A stretch of 8,928 nt of DNA, from NCBI GenBank assembly GCA_003221985.1, contig QHUQ01000013.1, forward strand, positions 1 to 8,928, in the 5' to 3' direction. Both the position numbers and the translations under genes were made by a program. Positions 1 through 5,640 of the stretch are shown one piece after another. Within the stretch, counting starts at the first letter, position 1. Every line of letters begins with the position of its first letter. A model generated the notes under the pieces. That model ran no database searches and was not told where the DNA came from. It worked only from the letters and a program-made list of their open reading frames with translations. The stretch is from Gemmatimonadota bacterium. GTDB lineage: Bacteria > Gemmatimonadota > Gemmatimonadetes > Gemmatimonadales > GWC2-71-9.

Positions 1-1
1 T

Positions 2-2497
2 ACGCCGCATTGCCCCAACGATGGTAGCGCGGTGGAGCGGCAGTCCGCGTCGCAGATCACCGACCTGGTGCTCGCGTGGCCGGAAGGCACCAAGATCGAA
101 GTCCTGGCGCCGCTGGTGCGCGGGCGCAAAGGCGAATTCCGCGACGTGTTCGAGGCGATGCGCAAGCAGGGCTTCGTGCGCGCACGGATCAACGGCGAAA
201 CGTACGACCTTTCGGATGTCCCCAAGCTCAATCGCCGCCAGAATCACGACATCGCCGTCGTGGTGGACCGGCTCGTGGTGCGAGCCGCCGACCGGGGGCG
301 GCTCGCGGATTCGATCGAGACCGCATTGAAGGCGGCCGAGGGAGTGGTGGAAGTCGTGCGCCAGACCGGCAGCCCGCGGTCCCGCCTCTTTTCCGAGCGC
401 TACGCCTGTCCCCAGTGCGGATTGTCGCTTCCGGAGCTCGAGCCGCGGCAATTCTCGTTCAACTCGCCGTATGGGGCCTGCCCCGATTGCTCCGGACTCG
501 GCACCCGCCGCGAGGTCAATGCCGACCTCGTGCTCGGGGACCACAGTCTTTCGATTCTCGAGGGTGTCGTGCTGCCGTGGGGTGAGCCGAGCGGATACCT
601 AAGGAAGGTGGTGCTGCCCGCGCTGGCGAAAACCTACAAGTTCGAGCTCGACACTCCGTGGCAGGATCTCCCGCCCGCGGTCCAAAAGACCTTGCTCAGA
701 GGCGCGCCCGGCAAAACGATCACCTATCAGTACGACAGCGAGCGGTGGCACGGGTCCTATGAGTCGGGATGGAAAGGCGTGCTCGACCACGTCGAGAAGC
801 GGTATCGCGAGACGGCATCCGACGCCGTGCGCGAGCAGCTCGAGCAGTACATGGTCGAGCAGCCGTGTCCCACGTGCGGCGGCCGGCGCCTGAAGCCGGA
901 GAGCCTGTCGGTATTGGTGGCGGGCCGCAGCATCGGCGACGTCGTCGCGCTGCCGGTACGCGAGGCGCTCGATTTCTTCGCCAATATCCCGCTGCGCGGC
1001 AATAACCGCGCGGGACTCGATCCGGAAATCTCCCGGCCGATTCTCAAAGAGGTCACCGATCGGCTGCGGTTTCTCGTGGATGTCGGGCTCGACTATCTCA
1101 CGCTCGATCGCTCGGCCGTGACGCTGTCAGGCGGCGAGGCGCAACGCATCCGCCTCGCGACGCAAATCGGCAGTCGTCTGGTCGGCGTGCTCTACATCCT
1201 CGATGAACCCTCGATCGGCTTGCATCAGCGCGACAATGCCCGGCTGCTCGCGACGCTGCGAGAGCTGCGCGACCTGGGGAACACCGTGCTGGTCGTGGAG
1301 CACGACGAGGAGACGATCCGCTCGGCGGACTATGTGGTCGATCTGGGGCCGCGCGCGGGCCGCCACGGCGGCGAGGTCGTGGCGGCGGGGCCGCTCGCGG
1401 AGGTGCTGCGCCATCGCGACTCGCTCACCGCCCGCTACCTGCGTGGTGAGCTCCGCATCCCGGTTCCCCCGCGGCGGCGCATCGCCAATGCCGATCGGCT
1501 GCTGCGCGTGCTGGGAGCCCGGCACCACAACCTCAAGGATCTCTCCGTCGAATTCCCGCTCGGACTGTTCGTCGCCGTCACCGGCGTGTCCGGGTCGGGA
1601 AAATCGACACTGGTTACGGACATCCTGTATCAGTCGCTGGCGCGCCATTTCTATCGCGCCAAGGTCGTCCCCGGAGCGCATGAGCGCATCGAGGGACTCG
1701 ACCACATCGACAAAGTGATCGACATCGATCAAAGCCCGATCGGCCGGACGCCGCGATCCAATCCGGCGACGTACACGGGCTTGTTCACGCCGATCCGCGA
1801 GCTGTTCACCTATCTGCCGGAATCAAAGCTGCGCGGCTACGGCCCCGGCCGCTTCTCGTTCAATGTGAAAGGGGGGCGCTGCGAGGCGTGTCAGGGGGAC
1901 GGCCTGGTGAAGGTCGAGATGCATTTCCTCCCCGACGTCTACGTCCCGTGCGAAGTCTGTAAGGGCCGGCGCTACAACCGCGAGACGCTGGAGGTGCGCT
2001 ATAAAGGAAAGTCGATCGCCGACGTGCTCGATCTGACCGTCGCCGATGCGCTCGACTTTTTCGAGCATCAACCGCGTATCAGGACGAAACTCGAGTTGCT
2101 CAACGACGTAGGTCTCGGATACATCCATCTCGGACAGTCGGCGACGACCCTCTCGGGCGGGGAGGCGCAGCGCGTCAAGTTGGCGACGGAGCTCTCCAAG
2201 CGCGACACGGGTCGCACGCTGTATATCCTCGATGAGCCGACGACGGGCCTGCACTTCGAGGACGTGCGGCTGCTGCTGGAAGTGCTGCACCGGTTGGTGG
2301 ACAAGGGGAATACGGTCGTCGTCATCGAGCACAATCTCGACGTCGTGAAAACGGCCGACTGGGTCATCGATCTCGGCCCCGAGGGCGGAGAGTTGGGCGG
2401 CCGCGTCGTCGCGGCGGGGCCGCCCGAGAAGGTCGCGCAGTCGCAGGGCTCCCATACGGGACAATTCCTCTGCAAGGTGTTGCAGGCCGGTGACTAG
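2..2497 (+). CDS. uvrA: Excinuclease ABC subunit UvrA (5' partial)
   Basis: UvrA is the damage-recognising ATPase of nucleotide excision repair: a cytoplasmic dimer that loads UvrB at DNA lesions. The reading frame is open from base 2 (TPHCPNDGSAVERQ...), so the start is off the left edge. About 831 residues are present against roughly 940 in E. coli, so the first ~110 residues, including the N-terminal Walker A, are missing. Visible parts in order: first zinc module with Cys codons at 407, 416, 479 and 488; first ABC signature LSGGEAQRIRL from 1124; Walker B ILDEP at 1196-1210; second-domain Walker A GVSGSGKSTL at 1583-1612; second zinc module with Cys codons at 1880, 1889, 1949 and 1958; second signature LSGGEAQRVKL from 2150; second Walker B ILDEP at 2225-2239. 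All catalytic motifs that can be seen are intact, and the C-terminus (LQAGD, stop TAG at 2495) looks normal. Family assignment is secure. A GTG at 32 is internal, not a real start. Confidence 0.97.
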   Translation, partial: TPHCPNDGSAVERQSASQITDLVLAWPEGTKIEVLAPLVRGRKGEFRDVFEAMRKQGFVRARINGETYDLSDVPKLNRRQNHDIAVVVDRLVVRAADRGRLADSIETALKAAEGVVEVVRQTGSPRSRLFSERYACPQCGLSLPELEPRQFSFNSPYGACPDCSGLGTRREVNADLVLGDHSLSILEGVVLPWGEPSGYLRKVVLPALAKTYKFELDTPWQDLPPAVQKTLLRGAPGKTITYQYDSERWHGSYESGWKGVLDHVEKRYRETASDAVREQLEQYMVEQPCPTCGGRRLKPESLSVLVAGRSIGDVVALPVREALDFFANIPLRGNNRAGLDPEISRPILKEVTDRLRFLVDVGLDYLTLDRSAVTLSGGEAQRIRLATQIGSRLVGVLYILDEPSIGLHQRDNARLLATLRELRDLGNTVLVVEHDEETIRSADYVVDLGPRAGRHGGEVVAAGPLAEVLRHRDSLTARYLRGELRIPVPPRRRIANADRLLRVLGARHHNLKDLSVEFPLGLFVAVTGVSGSGKSTLVTDILYQSLARHFYRAKVVPGAHERIEGLDHIDKVIDIDQSPIGRTPRSNPATYTGLFTPIRELFTYLPESKLRGYGPGRFSFNVKGGRCEACQGDGLVKVEMHFLPDVYVPCEVCKGRRYNRETLEVRYKGKSIADVLDLTVADALDFFEHQPRIRTKLELLNDVGLGYIHLGQSATTLSGGEAQRVKLATELSKRDTGRTLYILDEPTTGLHFEDVRLLLEVLHRLVDKGNTVVVIEHNLDVVKTADWVIDLGPEGGELGGRVVAAGPPEKVAQSQGSHTGQFLCKVLQAGD

Positions 2498-2520
2498 GCG
2501 GTAGGTTGAACGGATCAGCC

Positions 2521-2524
2521 GGAG
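2521..2524 (+). promoter_or_regulatory. Shine-Dalgarno site of the first small-protein gene
   Basis: GGAG sits 6 bases before the ATG at 2531, which fixes the start of the first gene of the cluster. The 33-base gap after uvrA shows no obvious promoter or terminator, so the cluster may be co-transcribed from upstream. Confidence 0.6.
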
Positions 2525-2530
2525 TGTTCG

Positions 2531-2800
2531 ATGCTGGAGGACGTCCTCATACCTCTCGTAGCAATCTTGACCATCTTCGGCGGTGGTACGTTGGTGCTGT
2601 TTTCCATCACGCCCGTCGGCAAGGCGCTAGCCGCCCGTATTCTTGGAAAGAAAGGCGTGGCGATCGGAGTTGAGGACGAGACCGTCGAGGAGGTCAAGGA
2701 GCTCCGGCGCGAAGTGGACGAGATGGGGGAGCGCGTGGATTTTCTCGAGCGTATGGTCGCGAAGCAGCGCGAAGCCGAGCGGCTGCCGCCGGTGAGGTAG
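2531..2800 (+). CDS. Small single-span coiled-coil membrane protein, PspB-like (tandem copy 1)
   Basis: An 89-residue protein of unknown exact function. Residues ~5-27 form one hydrophobic membrane helix (IPLVAILTIFGGGTLVLFSI), followed by a basic juxtamembrane stretch (GKALAARILGKK). Residues ~48-80 are a charged, heptad-like coiled coil ending in ERVDFLERMVAK (bases 2729-2764). The layout of N-terminal anchor plus cytoplasmic coiled coil, the length, and the final E-R-[VI]-x3-E-x2-[LM] pattern resemble PspB, which in E. coli works at the inner membrane with PspC and PspA. This is an architectural comparison, not proven homology. The start has a GGAG site 6 bases upstream. It is the first of five related genes in a row leading into pspA, which supports a role in envelope-stress sensing or PspA anchoring (inference). 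Confidence 0.8.
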   Translation: MLEDVLIPLVAILTIFGGGTLVLFSITPVGKALAARILGKKGVAIGVEDETVEEVKELRREVDEMGERVDFLERMVAKQREAERLPPVR

Positions 2801-2803
2801 CGT

Positions 2804-3055
2804 ATGCCTCCCGAGGGAGTGGCCTTTCTCTTCACGTTGACCATCATCGGGTCTACCGTCCTGCTGTTCCCGCTCGTGCGTGCCCTCGCAGAGCGCATCC
2901 GCAGCAAGAACGTCGATGCTGGCGTGAGGGAGGAGCTGCAGGTGCTTCGTGAAGATCTCTTGGCTGAGATCCAGCAGGCGCGCCGCGAGATCGGTGAGCT
3001 CGGCGAGCGTGTGGACTTCACGGAGCGATTGCTGGCGAAGAAGTCCCAGGTATGA
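2804..3055 (+). CDS. Small single-span coiled-coil membrane protein, PspB-like (tandem copy 2)
   Basis: An 83-residue paralogue of copy 1. Residues ~5-24 are hydrophobic (GVAFLFTLTIIGSTVLLFPL), followed by VRALAERIRSK, which matches the juxtamembrane GKALAARI of copy 1. Residues ~41-80 form a coiled coil longer than that of copy 1 and end in ERVDFTERLLAK (bases 3005-3040). The start ATG is 3 bases after the previous stop, with GAGG at 2794-2797 as a ribosome-binding site inside the end of the previous gene. The stop overlaps the next start in an ATGA arrangement, pointing to translational coupling. Function is not known; membrane-anchored partner of the downstream PspA is the most economical idea. 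Confidence 0.78.
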   Translation: MPPEGVAFLFTLTIIGSTVLLFPLVRALAERIRSKNVDAGVREELQVLREDLLAEIQQARREIGELGERVDFTERLLAKKSQV

Positions 3056-3306
3056 GCGGGCCGGAAGCCGTCGCCGCGTTCATGTTTTTCGGTGGGACAT
3101 TCTGGGTGCTCCGGCCGGTCGCCGCCGCGGTTGCGAAGCGCATCGCCGGCGAGCATCGGCGGCCCGGGATGGAGCCCGCGGAGCGCGATGAGATCCTGAC
3201 CGAGCTGCAACAGGTACGCGAGGAAGTGGCGGAGCTGGCCGAGCGGATGGACTTCGCGGAACGGCTGCTCGCCAAGCAAGGCGACGCCGGACGGTTGCCG
3301 CCGTGA
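3052..3306 (+). CDS. Small single-span coiled-coil membrane protein, PspB-like (tandem copy 3)
   Basis: An 84-residue paralogue. The membrane segment is short (about residues 5-20, AVAAFMFFGGTFWVL), then RPVAAAVAKRIAG in the juxtamembrane position. The coiled coil runs from about residue 43 and ends in ERMDFAERLLAK (bases 3241-3276). The ATG overlaps the previous stop by 4 bases (ATGA at 3052-3055). Its own TGA at 3304 overlaps a GTG at 3303 that begins the remnant of copy 4. The tail GRLPP echoes the tail ERLPPVR of copy 1, further evidence that the genes arose by duplication. Role unknown; see the PspB comparison for copy 1. Confidence 0.75.
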   Translation: MSGPEAVAAFMFFGGTFWVLRPVAAAVAKRIAGEHRRPGMEPAERDEILTELQQVREEVAELAERMDFAERLLAKQGDAGRLPP

Positions 3307-3513
3307 ACCCCGGCAAGGCCTTGGCCGAACGGCTGCGCCACGCGCGGCGGAACCGGCGAGGATCAGGCGGAATTAGGGGAAAGCGTGGAGCAGCTGCGCC
3401 GGGAGGTGGCGGAACTGGCGGAGCGAGTAGATTTTACCGAGCGGCTGCTCGCCAAATCGGGGAGCCAGGGCGTGGCGTTGCCCTCTGAAACGGGCCGCGC
3501 CCGCCAGGCGTAG
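3303..3513 (+). pseudogene. Broken fourth copy of the PspB-like small protein
   Basis: From the GTG at 3303, overlapping the previous stop as GTGA, the sequence reads VNPGKALAERLRHARRNRR, equivalent to the juxtamembrane stretch of the other copies, with no membrane segment before it. From about 3358 the family coiled coil continues in another frame (EDQAELGESVEQLRREVAEL, then ERVDFTERLLAK at 3421-3456), with a stop TAG at 3511. The GTG frame itself ends at 3488 with a Gly/Arg-rich sequence unlike the family. The gene therefore needs a one-base correction around 3350-3358 and also lacks ~25 N-terminal residues. Real decay and a consensus error both fit. A GTG at 3385 preceded by AGGGG (3375-3379) could make a 42-residue soluble coiled-coil peptide, which is speculative. 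Confidence 0.7.
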
Positions 3514-3516
3514 GAG
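3512..3516 (+). promoter_or_regulatory. Shine-Dalgarno site selecting the GTG start of copy 5
   Basis: AGGAG lies 5 bases before the GTG at 3522 and overlaps the stop of the broken copy 4. It supports GTG at 3522 as the true start of the fifth small gene, giving the extended proline-rich N-terminus. Confidence 0.6.
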
Positions 3517-3521
3517 AGCAA

Positions 3522-3857
3522 GTGCTTTTACAGGCGACACCGCCACCGCTGCCGACGATTCCGTTCGATCCCAATCAGCTCATCCCGCTGTTTGGGATGC
3601 TTGGCGGGATGCTCATCGCTGGCGTGTTCTTGTGGCGGTTTTTTACATCCGAGATGGCGGCCGCGATTGCCGAGCGCATTCGAACCGGCGTACGTCGCCG
3701 GAAGGCCGCGATCGATGACGTGCAAGGCGAGCACATTACGGAGTTGGACCAGCGTATCACGGACATGCAGGGACAAATCGCCGAGATGGCCGAGCGGCTG
3801 GATTTTGCGGAGCGGCTGCTTGCGCAGAAGCGCGAGCGCTCATTGCCAGGAGCCTAG
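3522..3857 (+). CDS. Single-span coiled-coil membrane protein, PspB-like (tandem copy 5, extended N-terminus)
   Basis: A 111-residue member, the longest of the five. It starts with about 20 extra residues rich in proline (QATPPPLPTIPFDPN) before a membrane helix at ~21-42 (IPLFGMLGGMLIAGVFLWRFF). The juxtamembrane MAAAIAERIRTGVRRR matches the other copies, and a coiled coil from ~70 ends in ERLDFAERLLAQ (bases 3792-3827). GTG is the start, supported by AGGAG at 3512-3516. The stop TAG at 3855 directly abuts the ATG of pspA, so the two are almost certainly translated from one message. The proline-rich extension would face the side opposite the coil (periplasm, if PspB-like topology holds). Direct contact with PspA is an inference from position. 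Confidence 0.78.
   Translation: MLLQATPPPLPTIPFDPNQLIPLFGMLGGMLIAGVFLWRFFTSEMAAAIAERIRTGVRRRKAAIDDVQGEHITELDQRITDMQGQIAEMAERLDFAERLLAQKRERSLPGA
3848..3852 (+). promoter_or_regulatory. Shine-Dalgarno site of pspA
   Basis: AGGAG lies 5 bases before the ATG at 3858, inside the last codons of copy 5. It identifies 3858 as the real pspA start and shows tight coupling to the small-protein genes. Confidence 0.65.
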
Positions 3858-4501
3858 ATGGGGATCATTGATCGACTGTCCACGCTGATCCGGTCGAACA
3901 TCAACGACCTGATTTCGCGCGCCGAGAACCCGCAAAAGGTTCTCACTGGGAGAAGCGCGCCGTGCTCGCCGTGCAGGAAGGGCGCGACGATCTCGCCAAG
4001 CAGGCGTTGCTCCGTTACAACGAGCACGTGCAGGGCGCCGTGCAGCTGCAAGAAACGTGGGTCAAGCACCGCGAGGAGACCGAGCGGCTCAAGGCGTCGC
4101 TGCGGCAGCTCAACGACAAAATCGAAGAAGCCAAGCGCAAGAAGAACATTCTGATCGCGCGCCAGAAGCGGGCCGAGGCCCATAAGCGCATTCAGGAGAC
4201 GATGGGAGCGATCTCCGACAAGAGCGCGTTCGAAACGTTCGAGCGGATGGCGGAACAGATCGAGCACGAGGAGCGCAAGCTGATCGCCGCCGCCGAGGTC
4301 AACGAAGACCTGTCGGGCGATTCGCTGATCAAGCAGTTCCAGGGCCTCGAGGTGAAGGCCGACGCTGACGAGCAGCTGCTGGCGCTGAAGCGCAAGATGG
4401 GATTGCTGCCCGGCGGCACGCAGGAGCAGGCCAGGGCGCTCGGCAAAGGCGCGAAGGAAGCCGAGCTGCTCGAGGATGACGACGCGGAGCAGAAGAGCTG
4501 A
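3858..4501 (+). pseudogene. pspA: PspA/IM30 family protein, interrupted by an internal out-of-frame deletion
   Basis: PspA/IM30 (ESCRT-III-like) proteins coat and stabilise damaged inner membrane. The start is convincing: ATG at 3858, AGGAG upstream, then the typical amphipathic helix and first motif (MGIIDRLSTLIRSNINDLI, RAENPQKVL). This frame leaves the family sequence at about 3942. From about 3947 the family resumes in another frame with WEKRAVLAVQEGRDDLAKQA, LNDKIEEAKRKKNILIARQK, SAFETFERMAEQIE and LLALKRKMGLLPGG, and runs to the TGA at 4499. Complete homologues carry roughly 45-50 residues between those two points (most of helix 1). So about 140-150 bases are absent and the frame is shifted. 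A GTG at 3962 could start a 179-residue C-terminal fragment, but it would lack the membrane-binding helix. Lesion in the genome or error in the consensus cannot be told apart here. Identity of the family is clear. Confidence 0.85.
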
Positions 4502-4507
4502 ACGGTC

Positions 4508-4512
4508 AGGAG
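4508..4512 (+). promoter_or_regulatory. Shine-Dalgarno-like site without a matching start codon
   Basis: AGGAG follows the pspA stop, but no ATG, GTG or TTG lies 4-12 bases downstream in any frame. The AI-2E frame is open through here (TSPSNRLSSATF before the GTG at 4549). The nearest in-frame alternative is CTG at 4531. A lost or mis-called start codon near 4517-4525 would make this the natural ribosome-binding site of the AI-2E gene. Confidence 0.4.
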
Positions 4513-4535
4513 ACGTCCCCTTCCAATAGACTGTC

Positions 4536-4557
4536 GAGCGCCACGTTCGTGGCGCTC
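4536..4557 (+). other. Perfect 9-bp hairpin at the 5' end of the AI-2E gene (possible terminator or translation control)
   Basis: GAGCGCCAC (4536-4544) and GTGGCGCTC (4549-4557) are perfect inverted repeats around a 4-base loop GTTC, followed by TTCGTT. It could be a weak intrinsic terminator after pspA, since the T tract is poor. Alternatively it could mask the GTG at 4549, which sits at the first base of the 3' arm. If translation starts upstream, it is simply coding sequence. Confidence 0.45.
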
Positions 4558-5640
4558 TTCGTTGCGGCCCTCGTCGTCCTGTTCATCCTCAAAGTCGTCG
4601 ATGTGCTGCTCCTCGTCTTTCTCGCCATTCTCGTGGCGGTCTATCTCTCGGCGATCACCGATTGGCTGGAGCGTCGTTTTCGAATGCGCCGCTGGGTGGG
4701 GCTCACCCTCACCGTTCTGGCGACCCTCGCCGCGATCGCGAGCGTCGCCGCGCTGCTGGCTCCTCCCGTCGTCGAGCAAACGCGCGCGCTCATCGGGAGC
4801 CTGCCCCAGACCCTCACGAACATTCAAAGCGTGTTGGCGCGCTGGGCCAGCCAATACCCGGTGCTCGACCAGACCGAGCTGGCGAATCCGTCGTCGGGCG
4901 TGGTGTCGGGTCTCGTCACCGATGCGGTGGGATTCCTGAGCGGCTCGATCTTCGGCTACGTGCGCGGCGGCGGGAAGCTGTTCATCGAGGGCGCCAGCGT
5001 CGTCGTCATGGCGCTCTATCTGGCCCGGCAACCGGCGCTGTATCGCGACGGCCTGATCTCGCTGTTTACGCCTCGCCATCGGCCCATCGCGGTCCGGGTG
5101 TTCGACGATACCGCCGCAACCCTGCGGGCCTGGGTCGTCGGTCAGTTGATCGCCATGGCGGTTCTGGCGCTGCTGACCGCGATCGGGTTGTGGATTCTGG
5201 GCGTGCCCTATTGGCTGGCGTTCGGTCTCTTTACCGGCGTCGTGGCGATCGTGCCGTTCTTCGGCACGCTCGTTTCGACCTTGCTCCCCGCGCTGTTCGT
5301 CGTCGCCTCGGGCGACTGGGTCAAGGTGCTGCTCGTTCTTCTGCTGGGAGTCCTCGTGCACGTGTTCGAAGCCAACGTCGTCGTGCCGCGCATCATGCAG
5401 CGCAAGGTCGATCTCCCGCCGGTGTTGACGATCGCCAGTGTGCTGATCATGGGAACGCTGCTGGGGGCGATCGGCCTGATCGTCGCCGTTCCCGTGCTGT
5501 GCGTGACGATGGTGTTGATCCGCCACATTCTGCACGCCGAGATTTACGGCGAGCCCGGCCGGTCCCAGCCCGCGGTGCTGCGTCCCACCGAGGCGTGGAC
5601 CGGCATCGAGCGGCGGCAGGCCGCCAGCTCGGTCAAGTGA
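4549..5640 (+). CDS. AI-2E family transporter (PF01594, PerM-like membrane protein)
   Basis: A multi-pass inner-membrane protein of the family that includes TqsA (autoinducer-2 export) and various antiporter-like members; the substrate here cannot be deduced. With the GTG start it has 363 residues. Two hydrophobic segments occupy residues ~2-36 (VVLFILKVVDVLLLVFLAIL) and one ~48-72. An extracytoplasmic stretch of ~75 residues follows, then a C-terminal block of about five helices. That block has the family hallmarks: GVPYWLAFGLFTGVVAIVPF, then the conserved VHVFEANVVVPRIMQRKVDL, then LPPVLTIASVLIMGTLLGAI. The tail (ERRQAASSVK) is hydrophilic. The start is uncertain: GTG 4549 lies in a hairpin and has no nearby ribosome-binding site, while the frame is open upstream past AGGAG at 4508. 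The next gene overlaps its stop by 4 bases (GTGA). Confidence 0.9.
   Translation: MALFVAALVVLFILKVVDVLLLVFLAILVAVYLSAITDWLERRFRMRRWVGLTLTVLATLAAIASVAALLAPPVVEQTRALIGSLPQTLTNIQSVLARWASQYPVLDQTELANPSSGVVSGLVTDAVGFLSGSIFGYVRGGGKLFIEGASVVVMALYLARQPALYRDGLISLFTPRHRPIAVRVFDDTAATLRAWVVGQLIAMAVLALLTAIGLWILGVPYWLAFGLFTGVVAIVPFFGTLVSTLLPALFVVASGDWVKVLLVLLLGVLVHVFEANVVVPRIMQRKVDLPPVLTIASVLIMGTLLGAIGLIVAVPVLCVTMVLIRHILHAEIYGEPGRSQPAVLRPTEAWTGIERRQAASSVK

Larger units (their letters stand above)
2729..3827 (+). repeat. Five diverged tandem copies of a coiled-coil motif (ER-x-DF-x-ER-[LM]-[LV]-A-[KQ])
   Basis: The motif is encoded at 2729-2764, 3005-3040, 3241-3276, 3421-3456 and 3792-3827, so spacing is roughly 180-370 bases. 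Protein versions are ERVDFLERMVAK, ERVDFTERLLAK, ERMDFAERLLAK, ERVDFTERLLAK and ERLDFAERLLAQ. Third positions differ among most copies, so these are old duplications kept under protein-level selection rather than recent repeats. Copies 3 and 4 share the longest identical stretch here (cggctgctcgccaa). The membrane segments have diverged far more than this motif. Confidence 0.8.

Noticed and set aside
2498..2530. Terminator or strong promoter between uvrA and the small-protein cluster
   Set aside because: No stable hairpin with a T tract and no convincing -35/-10 pair is seen in these 33 bases.
3930..3965. Programmed ribosomal frameshift in pspA
   Set aside because: A frameshift alone cannot restore the protein because about 45-50 residues of helix 1 are absent. 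The only A-run (CAAAAGG) is short and has no obvious stimulatory structure.
3962..4501. GTG 3962 as the genuine start of a short PspA
   Set aside because: It falls in the middle of the conserved WEKRAVLAVQEG segment with no ribosome-binding site, while a well-formed pspA start lies at 3858. The fragment is better seen as the rest of a broken gene.
4192..5535. Long open frame on the minus strand (447 codons) opposite pspA and the AI-2E gene
   Set aside because: Its translation is low-complexity, rich in Arg, His, Asp and Gln, with no recognisable domain; it mirrors the codon bias of GC-rich genes on the + strand that have clear homology.
4662..5636. Upstream part of a long forward frame that continues into DUF1611, suggesting a fusion protein
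   Set aside because: This part is an Arg-rich out-of-frame reading of the AI-2E gene. DUF1611 homology starts right after GTG 5637, which overlaps the AI-2E stop.
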